Part shown: positions 10,392 to 21,024 of the stretch, piece after piece | How the letters are laid out: each line of letters starts with the position of its first letter | How positions within the stretch are numbered: the first letter of the stretch is position 1 | Source: Gigaspora margarita | Taxonomy: Eukaryota > Glomeromycota > Glomeromycetes > Diversisporales > Gigasporaceae | NCBI GenBank assembly: GCA_009809945.1 | Contig: WTPW01002632.1 | Location: forward strand, 8,602 to 72,601 | Length of the DNA stretch: 64,000 nt | Reading direction: 5' to 3' | Made by a program: the position numbers and the translations under genes | Notes under the pieces: model-generated | What the model saw: only the letters and a program-made list of their open reading frames with translations | Told to the model about the DNA's origin: nothing | The model's database searches: none

Positions 10392-12032
10392 ACCATACAG
10401 TTTTAGAAGGCAAATTTGCCTGCTTAAATTTTTTTTTTTTTTTTTTTATGTCAAAGTTACCGCTATGGGGAAAGGCTTTTATTTAAGTAAAGTCAGATCA
10501 CGGGCACCTCCAGGGGCGCCCTGACATTTGTTACATAGACGAGAGTACAACAAGCCACATGTACAACTTTTGGTTGTCTAGTTTAAGTAGTCCGCCCGAA
10601 GGTTCTACATCAGTTGCCATACCTGCAGTCCAACTAGGGGTTACCTATTTAAACCCTCTGATCTATGCTTCTTCTGCCAAATCCTCCTTGTATCACCGGT
10701 ACAGTCCTCCGTTACATAAGGCAGTCAAGGCCAGTCCCGGATGCTTGCGGAATCCCCTTAGGACTAGTTTATCCTCGCAGCACACTTGGTAGAGCACTCC
10801 CTGTCCCACACAGATATTACCTACGCTTCAGTAACTTACGCTACAGCTTTACCTATATACTTGCAGTCAGGGCTAACCATTAAACCGCTACCGTTACCTA
10901 CTTTTGCCCTTGTCGAGGTTCACTCCAATCCCGATACCCACTACAACCTTCCTATCGGTCCTTCCCCAGGTCCCCAAACTTCCAAACCAGTTAGCCCAGA
11001 AGGGTCGGTCGGCCCGGCTTTAGGTGCCAAATGGACTCTCTCCCCTTGGTACATGCTGCTGAAACACATGTCCTTTTCCCCCAGTGCGACTCCAGCGGCC
11101 AGGTTGGTGGACCCTCTCCTTGAGGATCTTGCCATCCGGTTCTCAGGCTCCGGTTTCCGATATTCCAATTATGGTTAGTACCATCAAAGATCTTTGCTAC
11201 TTCTTTACTCGGGACTTCCAAACGGGTATCCATTTTCTGATCCTTGGATTTTGTGCGCCCGACGGCTTCCATTCAAGATGGTGTACCAAAGGACCAACGA
11301 GGAGAAATGGTACCATAACACAGGCCTAATTTCCAAAGCGTCGCCAGTGGGATTTGAACCCTAGACCTGCTGCTTGGAGGTGACAACTTACCAACTTCTC
11401 TAAGTCGCCACACCCCACCTGCTTAAATTTTATAAATTCATATCTGATCTATTTTTTTAAAAAATAAAATAATTTTAATTTTTTTTTTAAATAAAAACTA
11501 TGATTATATACTATTTAAAACTTCTTTTTATTTGCTTAATATTTATAAAAAATTTGAAGTTGTTTATAAAAAAAAAATTTATAATTTTTTAAAAAAATTT
11601 TAATTTTAAAAATTTTTTCTGTTTTTTTAGTTTTACTCAATAAAAATATAAGATTGACCCCCCTATTACCTTAATCCAAAGTTGTAGACAATTTAAAATT
11701 ATATTACTTTTATTATTAAAACTTTTATAACTTATTAAACAAAATTTGAACTTTACTTAATAGTAACTACAAAATTTCTCTTCAGGAACATATAAAATTT
11801 CAAGAAACTTTTTAAAATTTTAATAGTAAAACTAAAAAATAAGTTTTATTAAAAATATAATATCTTTATCAAAATTAAAGATAGAATGATAAAATTTAAA
11901 TATATTATATATAAAAGGAATATCTTTAATTTTATTCAATAAATAAGGGGGTCAAGCTTAAATAAATTTTAAAAAAACTCAAAAAAACTTTTTAAAAATA
12001 ATTTTAGCGAGCAAATTTGCCTGCTATACAGT
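10392..12032. mobile_element. Inner piggyBac-like MITE (TTAA), carrying a retroposon
   Basis: Left TTAA at 10388-10391 followed by ACCATACAGTTTTAGAAGGC and AAATTTGCCTGC. The right end, read on the minus strand, is TTAA (12033-12036) then ACTGTATAGCAGGCAAATTTG. Without the retroposon inserted at 10433-11417 it would be about 650 bp, with no coding capacity, so probably a non-autonomous relative of the element whose transposase scrap lies immediately to the left. Confidence 0.55.
10433..11417 (-). mobile_element. tRNA-headed retroposon (SINE-like), family 1, young copy
   Basis: A 985-bp insertion flanked by perfect 14-bp duplications CCTGCTTAAATTTT (10419-10432 and 11418-11431). On the minus strand it starts with a tRNA-like head (11417 to about 11340) with an A-box-like TGGCGACTTAGAGAAGTTGG and B-box GGTTCAAATCC, and ends in poly(A), seen as a T-run at 10433-10448. 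Tail plus long duplication are the marks of target-primed reverse transcription. Its GC content is clearly above its surroundings and it has few signs of decay. The body has overlapping open frames up to 130 aa that match nothing I know and sit in both strands, so I do not call genes. Degenerate relatives lie at about 23330-24960 and 26970-27290. Confidence 0.85.
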
Positions 12033-12061
12033 TTAAGGAATAATCTAAAACCAATATGATC

Positions 12062-12583
12062 TTTTTTTTTTCCCCCTTAAGCGACCATTAGCGCTAGCTT
12101 TATTAACTTATTTCATAGTGCCGCCCGAAGGCCGCCATACAAATTACATTAAAGACTTTGGCTAGACTATTACCCGGCTATCTATTAAGATGCCCAAGCA
12201 CGGCCGCAGCACCGAAACTTATCCTCCCAACAAACTTCCGCCATGGATCATCATGCCGGCCAATTATTGGTACAAACGGTCGTAGTCCGGATACGGGCGC
12301 CACAAGTTCTTGAAGTATCTTTTCAGACTTCGGTCTCTCAATACGTCTTGTGACTTCAGTTATTCCAAATCGGGCTCTAACACGTTTCGTTTCACCGCCA
12401 CAGATTTGATAATGGCAACTGCCCAATTAAGTCCATTAGTAGACGTCCTGGGTTCCTGTTTTCCCACGGTGTTTCAGTTCCTTAACCGGCTGGTTTTTTC
12501 ATTACGCCTCTAGGGGGAATTGAACTGGCAACCTTCGATTTGCATCCTGGGAGCATAACCGCTATACTATCGACCCGCAGGAC
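12062..12583 (-). mobile_element. tRNA-headed retroposon (SINE-like), family 2
   Basis: A 522-bp insertion flanked by CTAAAACCAATAYGATC (12045-12061 and 12584-12600, one T/C difference). Minus-strand 5' head (12583 to about 12505) is tRNA-like: A-box-like TAGTATAGCGGTTATGC and B-box AGTTCAATTCC. The 3' end is a T-run (12062-12071), i.e. poly(A) on the minus strand. GC content is well above the flanks. An 82-aa open frame in the body (12178-12426, minus) has no recognisable motif. A degraded copy lies at about 22235-22553. Confidence 0.8.
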
Positions 12584-12603
12584 CTAAAACCAATACGATC
12601 ATT

Positions 12604-13187
12604 TAGTTGATCAATATATTATACAATGGTATACAAATTAATTTAAAAATTGTTTAAATATGGTTTGCTAATGGGTCGAGTTTAGAATACCTATACAAAG
12701 ACAAAATATTATAGTCAGAAATATATATAAAACACTTAATCTAAATTAAAAAAAATAAATAAAAAAAAAAATAGAAAATTAAATAAAATAAAAAATTTAA
12801 TTATTTACAAAATTCAAATGTAATAAAAAAATTTATTAAAAAAAACATACTTGTTCAAAACAAAGTAATAACATAAAAGTTGTTATTTTATACTTGGGAA
12901 ATCTATTATCTCTATTGCAGTAGTCTCTAATACTAGGTAATTTAAAAATACTAGTATTTATCAAAATCACTAACCAAATTTTAAGTTCTCCTATAGTTAA
13001 TTTTATTTATCTCATCTATGACCTTCTCCTGCACCTTTTATATAAGCATATTTATTAGTATTCTGGACTATCATACTTATTTGTTCAAATAAAAAGAAGA
13101 GGCTAAAAATTAAATATGGCAATAATAATGCAAATTCATATTTAGTAGATAAGTTTAATGTAAATTCATGTATTGGGCGCTAGGGTT
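12604..13187. other. AT-rich spacer, nothing recognised
   Basis: Long A/T runs, no open frame of note, and no repeat unit I can relate to elsewhere in the window. Confidence 0.4.
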
Positions 13188-13458
13188 TTGCAATTTGATT
13201 TGATCTTCAAATATTTGAATCAAATATTTGATCAAATTCAAATTCAAATTTGACTTTATTTGATTTGATCAAATTCAAATATAGCCAAATTTGATTTGAT
13301 TTGACAAATATTTGATTTGATTTGAAAATTACTATTGAAAATTCAAATTCAAATCAAATTCAAATTCAAATATTTGGATCAAATCAAATTCAAATCTGTG
13401 TCAATTTGATTTGATCAAATTCAAATTAATCCAATATTTGATTTGATTTGAATTTGAA
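13188..13458. repeat. Self-complementary TTTGAT/ATCAAA satellite
   Basis: About 270 bp made of TTTGAT, ATCAAA, AAATTC and GAATTT words in mixed orientation. The array is almost its own reverse complement and could fold into many alternative hairpins. No fixed period. It ends at a sharp border with AT-rich unique sequence. Confidence 0.75.
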
Positions 13459-13535
13459 GAACTCTATTGAGCATAAATATTGAAATACATTAAAAGAAGA
13501 GAGAGAAGGAAGTTGTACATTTTCAACTTCATAAT

Positions 13536-13612
13536 TTTGACTATTACTATGACCATGGCCACGACCATGATTATAACTATGACTATGACTATAACTATGA
13601 CTACTATTATAG
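13536..13612. repeat. (ACTATG)n microsatellite
   Basis: Six-base units ACTATG/ACCATG/ACTATA repeat about 12 times, giving complementary V/I- and T/M-rich open frames on opposite strands that I take as artefacts. Confidence 0.8.
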
Positions 13613-14444
13613 TTTTCAATTCTTTTATCTTCAAGTTGATCTTGAATATCATAATTTTCATCTTTGTCTAACTCACTTTGCTTATAATTTTCATGAGTAT
13701 TATATGATAATTTAACAATATATATATGATCATTATTCTGTTTATTAGAAATTGAAGTTTCTATTATAAAATATAATAAAAATATTTTTTAGCAAAAAAA
13801 AAAATCTAATTTGAATAAAAAATGTCTTACATAGGAATTTTTAAAAAATTCTTTAGATGGTATTTTTTGAAACAATGAGTAAGTATATTAATTAAATTAA
13901 TTAATTAAATATATTAACAGAATATAAATCAATACTTATCTAATGCCAAAAAATAATTAGTTGATTTTTGTAAAGAAATATAAATCAATCTATATCCAAA
14001 TTTAGAAATCATAGCCAAATTTGTCTGCAAAACCATTTAAGGGATAATACTACATAAAGATCTTGGTAGTTGTAGAATACTACAATATAAATTAATGATA
14101 AAACAAATAAGCAGTCTACTAAATAAACTGAATAGACAGAATAATCTTAGCTAGTTGATGAAACTAAGAATAATTCAAGGTTGTTAAAGAGTAGAATTAG
14201 TGAAAAATATATAGAAGACAAATAGTCTGCTAACAAGTAAACCATATTAGAGAAACAATCTAAGCTGCTAACAATGGTAAAATCATAAAGCTTGGGAATA
14301 AATATCCAAACAAAGAGTAGCCTTTGGGTAACTTACAGATATAGTACCAGAATACAAGAACTATTAGAGGAGCGTATATACATTCTTTACAATAAAAAAA
14401 AATAAAACTAAAACTAAAAAAAAATGAAAATAAAAAATAGAAAT

Positions 14445-15860
14445 ATTTTAAACTACTTTCGCACTTCATCACATAATACTAGCTCTATATACTTATTTTC
14501 CTCACCCCGCAGTTAGCTATTATTTCTCTTTTTTATTTAACTATTATATTCACTTATATTCGCTACTTTCTAAAAATAGTAGAGAAGTAAAAAAATAACA
14601 AAAAAAAACAAAAATGAAAAAATAGTAATATTGTAAACTACTTTTGCTCTTTGTCACATAATACTAGCTTTACAGACTTATATTCGCTTATATTCGCTTA
14701 TATTCGCTACATCCTAAAAATTGTAGAGAAGTAAAAAATAGCAAAAAAAAACAAAAACAAAAAATAGTAATAATTTAAACTACTTTTGCACTTTGTCGCA
14801 TAATACCAGCTCTACACACTTATTTTCCTCACTCTCAGTTAGCTATTATTTCTCTTCGCTCATATTTGCTACTTTCTAAAAACAGTAGAGAAATAAAAAA
14901 AAAAACTATTTTTCAGAAGCGTAAGAGTTTTTGAAATTGTCAGAGAATCTAGTAGGTTCTTGCAAAGTGGCGGAGAAGTTAGAGTTGGTGTTCTTGTAAA
15001 GTGCCAAAAAGTCAGGCTGTTTCTTGCAAAGTTTTGAAGAAAGTTAGAAATAAATAAAATAAAATAAAAGTAAAAAAATAAGTTAAAAAAAAAAAATAAC
15101 TGAAAAATAAAATATGTAAGCAAACTTAATAAAAAAAAAATAAACGAAGCCCCAAATCTCTATTTTTCTAAAGTAAGAGTTCAAATTCAGAAATTGTCAA
15201 AACCTAGTTGTGTTTTGTAAAGTGCTAGATTAACTTGCAAATACTTGCGAATACTTGCGCCTACTAAATTATTTCTCTAAAGAAGCATGTTCTCACAAAG
15301 TACTGGAATAAAATAAATTAATAAAAAAATTTAAAAAAAAAACAAAAAAAAACAAAAACAAAAAGTATCAAACAAGAAAATAAATAAGTAAAAACTTGTA
15401 AAAACTTGTGCCTAACTAAATCATTTCTCTAAAAAAGCGATCTTGAAGATTTAGAAGAGTTCTTGCAAAGTGTCAGAAGTTTGAGTTGGCTTGTAAAGTC
15501 ATATTGGTGTACTTGTATAGTGCCAAAAAGTTGTTGGTTTTCTTGCAAAGGGCTGGTGTTCTTGTAAAGTGCCAAATAAAATGAAAAAAATTAAAAAATA
15601 AAAAAAAAAAACAAAACAAAAACAAAAAAAATAAACTGAAAATAAAAAAAAACAAAACAAACCGAAAAAAAAACAATGTAAAGATCTAATTTATAAACAA
15701 AAATCTAATCTGATCTTGTAAGACAAAATTGTATCAATACATCATACAAAATTTTGAAACATTTCGCAAATATAGTTCAATGTGCACTTGGTATGACGCA
15801 GGTTACAGATCGCTTGGTTTTACAATTCTAAAATATTTTTGAAATGTTTCGAACCATTTC
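14445..15860 (+). repeat. CTTGCAAAGTGCC dispersed repeat, copy B
   Basis: Same architecture and orientation as the copy at 6543-7962. It has AAACTACTTTYGCACTT openings repeated at 14453, 14637 and 14778, with TATTCGCTTATATTCGC words between. TTCTTGCAAAGTGCC monomers and A-rich blocks follow to about 15690, then the TCTAATCTGATCTTGTA block and a degenerate CAGGTTACAGATC terminus near 15795. Confidence 0.8.
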
Positions 15861-16092
15861 GAAACTACTACTATAATTTAAAAAATAAAAAACAAAATAT
15901 GATAGGTGGCGCTTCGTGCTATAATGAATATGATAACTATCAATTAGCAGATGTATAACGATTTATATTTTAATTACGATATTTATCAATTATAGATATA
16001 TATCGATTTATAACAAGTTAATCGATGTATAACATTTAATTTTAATCGATATAAAATGATTATGCATTATATATCGATATATAGCTACTTAA
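15861..16092. repeat. ATCGAT-rich self-complementary tract
   Basis: TATCGATTTATA, ATCGATGTATAAC and ATATATCGATATAT words cluster here. The same vocabulary recurs at 44935-45065, 52740-52830 and 53160-53340, suggesting a dispersed degenerate satellite or an element terminus. Confidence 0.5.
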
Positions 16093-16215
16093 AAGGTTGC
16101 ACTTAGGTACTGTTAGGGTAACCGGGTAATGCTAAACTAATATATTAGATAGTTCTATGTAGTTATGAATATAATTTCAAGAATCTTAATAAAGTATTAG
16201 CATGACTGCTTAAGG
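16093..16215 (+). repeat. Dispersed 120-bp repeat (copy 1)
   Basis: CACTTAGGTACTG...GGTAATGCTAAACT...AATAAAGTATTAGCATGACTGCT. A second diverged copy is at 20905-21021. The AATAAA near its end and the shared boundaries hint at a transcript 3' end or LTR fragment. The second copy ends right where a Harbinger-like element has inserted. Confidence 0.5.
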
Positions 16216-17117
16216 TTAAAAAAAAAAAATAAGTAAAATATTTTGCAAAATAATTCTAACTACTAGTTTGAATAATTTCATTAAATACATTCTGGTTATA
16301 TAATTTGTATATTGGCCAATAATAATACAAGATCAATTTAATATAAAATTATTATACATATAGATTAAAGTAATATATAAAACCCTCTCAAAGCTCAACA
16401 TAATGAAAATTGACTCTAACTCTAACCTTTAGACTTTATAATTATTGTTAAATCTCATTTATTTTATTAATTTACTTATATTACAAAATCATTGTACAAC
16501 AAATTTTTCAAAATATAATAAACATACTACCAAAATAATATATCAAGAATTTTCCTATACATTTACAGGCCAAAGATCTATGAACTTCTAGTTTTACTAA
16601 TTAGATTTTAGCAAAAGAACTTGGCTAGAAAATGAATTATATATTGTATGAGTCTATAATCAATTTGTTTATCAATTTATTACTTCAAGAACTAAAAAAA
16701 AATGTGAATTGCATAATTAATTAAAATCCAATTTATATCAAAAACCCACTAGCACTAGCAATTCATATCACTATAAAGCCACTAGTAAAGATTTTAAGTA
16801 CTACTGAAAAAAACTATTAGTTAAAATATATACAAGCTAAAACAATAAAAAAACAATATCCTATTACAAAACCAACAATAGCAAGAATAATTTGCATCAC
16901 TATAAAGTATTTTTAAACACTACTTGAAAGAAGAAAAGTTAATCATGTATACATCTATTGAAACAGTGAAAAAAAGAGTTCAAAGACAATAAACAAAACT
17001 AAAAGCAGCAAAATTCAAACAACAATACTAAAAGTGATAGCAAAATCACACAACTACCAATATTAAAAGCCATGATAAAATTATAACCACCAAGTAGTAC
17101 TAAAAGTCAGAAACCAC
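16216..17117. other. AT-rich spacer with loose ACTA-rich repeats
   Basis: No gene seen. From about 16740, words such as AAAACCCACTAGCACTAGCAA and CATCACTATAAAG recur at irregular spacing (16740-17110, and again 18880-19020), probably an old minisatellite. Confidence 0.35.
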
Positions 17118-17120
17118 TAA

Positions 17121-17871
17121 GGGGAGCGCCATTTATTATCTGATTTTTAGGGTAGGGGGGAGGGTCAGACAATTATCAGGTCCTAATAGCAGATAACTTT
17201 TGATTGGCTAAAATTATTAAAATTTTTTAAAAATTTTTAAAATTTTTAAAATTTAATATTAAATAACTCTTGAACCAGTGATCTGTTTTGGATGATTTTA
17301 CTACCAAAATGCTCGTCTCAATGAGACGATTCTAATGAGCCTAAAATTGTTAAATTCTGATCACGGGATCCAGAGATCGTTATATATTTGTGTTATTTTA
17401 ATATAATCTATTAAAAATAATACAAATCTATAACGATCTCTGGATCCCATGAACGATTTTAGGTTCAATAGAATCGTCTCATTGAGACGAGCATTTTGGT
17501 AGTAAAATCATCCAAATCGGATCACTGGTTCAAGAATTGTTTAATATTAAAGTTTATAAGATCTTTAATAATAATTTTTAATATATACGAAATAATATAA
17601 TTAAAGCAATACAAATCTATAACGATCTTGGGATCCTGTGATTGGATTTTGATTATTTTAGGCTCGTTGGAATCGCCTCATTGAGGCGAGCATTTTGGTA
17701 GTAAAATCATCCAAAACGGATCACTGGTTCAAGAGTTATTTAATATTAAAATTTGAAAATTTTTAAAATTTTAATAATTTTAGCCAATCAAATCACAGTA
17801 TTTGATGATCAGGTGGGGGTAGGGGGGTAGCCTTTTAGTAGCAAAAAATCAGATGATAAATGGCGCTCCCC
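17121..17871. mobile_element. Harbinger-like foldback element, copy 1
   Basis: 751 bp with terminal inverted repeats GGGGAGCGCCATTTATYATC and a 3-bp TAA duplication (17118-17120; 17872-17874). TWA duplications and G-rich ends are typical of PIF/Harbinger. There is no transposase. The interior consists of an about 190-bp module (TTAAATAACTCTTGAACCAG...CTACCAAAATGCTCGTCTC...GGATCCAGAGATCGTT) present once forward and twice inverted (+ - -). Each module carries the small palindrome GTCTCAATGAGAC. Confidence 0.75.
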
Positions 17872-17874
17872 TAA

Positions 17875-18024
17875 GGGAGTGACAAAAATCAGGTGATTTT
17901 TTAGGGGGGAGGGGGTAAAAAATATTGAAATTATATATAGAAACCTGACCAAATTTATATTAAGGAAGGGGAGAGGGGGATAGGCCTCTAATAAAAAATA
18001 ATCAGGTGATTAATGACAGGGCCC
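17875..18024. mobile_element. Short Harbinger-like MITE B, copy 1
   Basis: 150 bp, starting GGGAGTGACAAAAATCAGG and ending ATTAATGACAGGGCCC, flanked by TAA (17872-17874, shared with the neighbouring foldback, and 18025-18027). The ATCAGGTGAT words near each end are self-complementary. Other copies: 22077-22218 and 60877-61024. Confidence 0.75.
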
Positions 18025-18027
18025 TAA

Positions 18028-19374
18028 CAGTACCAAATATTAATAGTAATAATCTGGTCATTTGCAAATTTTTCAAATAATCTTAAATAATTCTAAAATA
18101 ACCAGTTATTAATGGTTATCACAATTTTGGATCATTTAAAAATAACTCATAATCAAATAACTATAGTTATTAAGAAATAACTAAGATTATTTGAGGGTCA
18201 TTTAGTCATTAGACCATTGTGCATATAGAGTTTGTAACCCATATCTAATATTTTTTAACATAGATTAATTAACTTTAACTATATAACAATAATGCATACA
18301 TATAGGTTTTGAAGCAAGCTAAGTTGGGCTAGGTATTAATAGACTCAGGCCCCAACTCAATAAAAGTTTATATGCTTAGTCCTATTTAGGAATGGTAAAT
18401 AACTCGATTGCTTAATCAAAATTTAAATAACCCAAGCCATTAAATTATGACAAGATTATTTTGATTACTAGTATTAAAATTATTTAGTTTACTGATATAT
18501 AAAATAATTTTATTGGTTGAATTGCTTGTATTAAAAGTTATCAAACTTTATTACTTTTCTTATTAATAATCTTAGCTATAAATTAAAGTTCCAATTTTAC
18601 TAAGTTAATTAATATTTATATCTTAAATAAAGTATTCAAAATATACAATTTATATTTCAAACAACTTTACTTAAGATATAAATATTAATTAACTTATAGC
18701 TACAATTATTGATTATGTTTTAATTTTGTTTGGCAGCCAATTCTGATTGGTTAAAGAGTATTAGAATATTAGCTAATATATGTTAAATAATCTTCTAGAT
18801 TATTTGAGTCTCAAAATAATCCAATAACTAGTTATTTGTTATTTGGATTATTTGGTTATTTCAGTTTATTTGCCATCACTAGTACCAAAAGCCAGAGCAA
18901 AATTATATTCACCAATAAATTTCAAAGCTATAGCAAATTCATAGTGATCACAATACTAAAAGCTATGAACTTCTATTGAAACTTTAATGATAACTCTTGT
19001 GACAACTACTATGACAGTTCCAAAGATAATATCAGCTATTAACTATTATCTAAAAAAAAAATAAAAAGTTAAATATACATATAGTATGTAACAAAAAAAA
19101 AAGTATATAAAAGAGTATCATTAATGATTAGATGATCAAATAATCATCTATTTATACTATATATAATAAATGATTTTTAGCAAAATCAGCTAGAATAATT
19201 TTAATAAAATCTCTATTTTGTAATATATTTTAAAATATTTTGAAATATCAAAATTTTGCAAAATATTTTGGTCTAATCCTAGATTAGACTCAGACTAGAC
19301 CAAACCCAAACTAGGAGCACTTTAAAATATTTCAAAATTTTGTATAATAAATCAAAATTAATCTCAAAATTAAT
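18028..19374. other. AT-rich spacer, no gene seen
   Basis: Contains loose inverted words (TTAAGATATAAATATTAATTAACTTA near 18600 and 18670 in opposite orientation), an ACTA-rich stretch near 18880-19020 and nothing coding. No feature was resolved beyond these. Confidence 0.35.
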
Positions 19375-19520
19375 TTATAAATTCTATATTACAAGATCAA
19401 ATTAGATCTTTTGTTTATAATTAGATATTCTATTTAGTTTTACATTGTTTTTTATTTATATTTTGTTTTTTTGCTTTCATTTTGTTTTTTTTTCAGTTTA
19501 TAACTAAGACCATATCTATA
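19375..19520 (-). repeat. CTTGCAAAGTGCC repeat terminus, fragment F
   Basis: ACAAGATCAAATTAGATC followed by TTTTGTTTATAATTAGAT and a T-rich run, reverse-oriented, matches the end block of the repeat family at 6543 and 14445. Only the terminus is present. Confidence 0.6.
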
Positions 19521-19659
19521 TTCTTTATTAAATATTATGAAATTATGATTTATATATGTATATGATATTACTAATATTTAGTTAACTCTTTCTAACAATC
19601 CCTCGTACCAAAAATTTCAAGATGGTTGATCTATAAAAACTGTACATTTAATATATAAA

Positions 19660-20115
19660 ATAGGAAATTGGCTCTACTAAAAGCACATTAGAGCAAGAGG
19701 CTCTTTATTAGAGAACTAAAACACTACAGGAAAACAGGAACCTGGAACGTCTTTGATGGACTTGATAGAGAGATATTCCCAGTTACAACATTGGCACTAC
19801 CAAGCAAAAAAGTAGTAGGCACTGACCTAGAGTTTAGTTTTGAGATGTATTATTATGTTTAGTATAACTCCTATCAACTCTTTATATTTGGTACCTTTCT
19901 TGGGCTTTTTTGTTACTTCTTGAAATTTTTTTGAAATTTCGCCAAAAAGTGAAAAATCTAGCCTACCTCTCCAAAAGATCAGCCTTTCCAAATTGGAAAA
20001 ACACTGGATCAAGTCATGAGTGTGTTTTGGATTCATCTGAAACAAACAATAAATGGCATGTGGACATGTAAAACTGAACTGAAATAAAATTTCTTGCAAT
20101 GCATCCTAACTCTAG
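19660..20115. other. Unassigned block of higher complexity, possible coding relic
   Basis: Less AT-biased than its surroundings. Plus strand 19703-19855 is open for about 50 codons (TGTWNVFDGLDREIFPVT, then ALPSKKVVGTDLEFS) without a start codon. The minus strand has a 90-codon frame (19827-20099). Neither matches a family I recognise. Could be exon remnants of a decayed gene or element. Confidence 0.25.
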
Positions 20116-20231
20116 TGTAGTTTTAGTTTTAGTATATTACCTTTTTATTACTTTTTTATATATGTAAATATAGTACTTTGGTAAAGCTGAATGCTTTATG
20201 CAGTTTATATAATTTTTAAATTAGTTCTAAT

Positions 20232-20519
20232 AGGACCCTGGACATTTCTCATATAGGTCATAACTGGATTTTGGCCAATTTTAATCTAATTTGCTATAAA
20301 TAACAAAATCTATTTACTTTAATAACTTCTAATTTAGTAATCAGAATTGAATAAACTTTTTTTTGTTAGATGTGCCTCACTGAGTGCTTCATTTTAAAAA
20401 AAAAGTTAATTCAAATTGGACTACTGGATACTAAGATAATTGGCAAAAACTATTTTTTGCTTCTCAAATTTTTGCTGAAAAATTTCAAGTATAACCTCTA
20501 TACTAGATATCTGGGTCCT
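20232..20519 (+). mobile_element. MITE family AGGACC, copy a (288 bp)
   Basis: Terminal inverted repeats AGGACCCTGGACATTTCTC / AGGACCCAGATATCTAGTA (right end read on the minus strand) flanked by a perfect 8-bp duplication GTTCTAAT (20224-20231 and 20520-20527). An 8-bp duplication suggests hAT mobilisation. The interior includes GGATTTTGGCCAATTTTAAT and is shared by three other copies (23708, 28294, 49590/56729). Non-coding. Confidence 0.85.
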
Positions 20520-20904
20520 GTTCTAATGAACAATGTAATTTTATTTTCTTTTTTTCTTTTTCTTGTTTTTTGTCTACTCTCATTTTATATTTGGTTGTTT
20601 TTGGATTTCATATAGGATTTGTAGATTATCCCTTTTATATTTTCTTTTTTTCTAGAATATTTGTTGTTTATACGGGCCTGGATTTAATATTCCTTGTTCA
20701 AGAGGCTAAATAAGAAAGATTAAAGGAAAGTTAGTAATATTGACAAGCTATTTTAAATGTTGAGAGAAAAAAGAAGATAAGAAGATATTTTCTAGCTTGT
20801 TATAGAAAGAAGATCTTTCTATTATGGCTTTAAGTAGATAGACAAGCTATTTATTCCAATACCAATTTGGTGTTTGAGTAGTGCAGCAGGTCAAATTTAG
20901 GTAT

Positions 20905-21021
20905 CCGTGTACTTAGGTACCATCTAAGATGGCTGAGTAATGCTAAACTTATATTATTAATTAGAGCTATATAGATGTATTAGTAAATACAAGCAGGTTA
21001 ATAAAGTATTAGCGTGGATGC
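20905..21021 (+). repeat. Dispersed 120-bp repeat (copy 2)
   Basis: TACTTAGGTACC...GAGTAATGCTAAACTT...AATAAAGTATTAGCGTGGATGCT, matching 16093-16215. The Harbinger-like copy at 21025 begins immediately after it. Confidence 0.5.
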
Positions 21022-21024
21022 TAA

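Larger units (their letters stand above)
8792..14036. mobile_element. PiggyBac-like element remnant with TTAA ends
   Basis: The left end is TTAA (8788-8791) followed by ATGGTAAGTAATTACAGGC and the palindrome region AGGCAAATTTGCCT. The right end (14014-14040), read on the minus strand, is TTAA-ATGGTTTTGCAGACAAATTTG. TTAA is the piggyBac target duplication and a piggyBac transposase scrap lies inside (9690-10090). Pairing these two ends is inference, because another pair of the same type lies between them (10388-12036). If correct, the element is about 5.2 kb and contains nested insertions. Confidence 0.5.

Noticed and set aside
10559..11329. Overlapping 70-130 codon frames on both strands
   Set aside because: They lie in the body of the tRNA-headed retroposon, overlap in several frames and match nothing; GC content alone keeps the frames open.
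11340..11417. A genuine tRNA gene on the minus strand
   Set aside because: A- and B-box-like blocks are present but no complementary acceptor stem or standard seven-base anticodon loop could be folded, and it is the head of a retroposon with TSD and poly(A).
12505..12583. A genuine tRNA gene on the minus strand
   Set aside because: Same reasoning: tRNA-like promoter blocks only, no convincing cloverleaf, attached to a poly(A)-tailed body.
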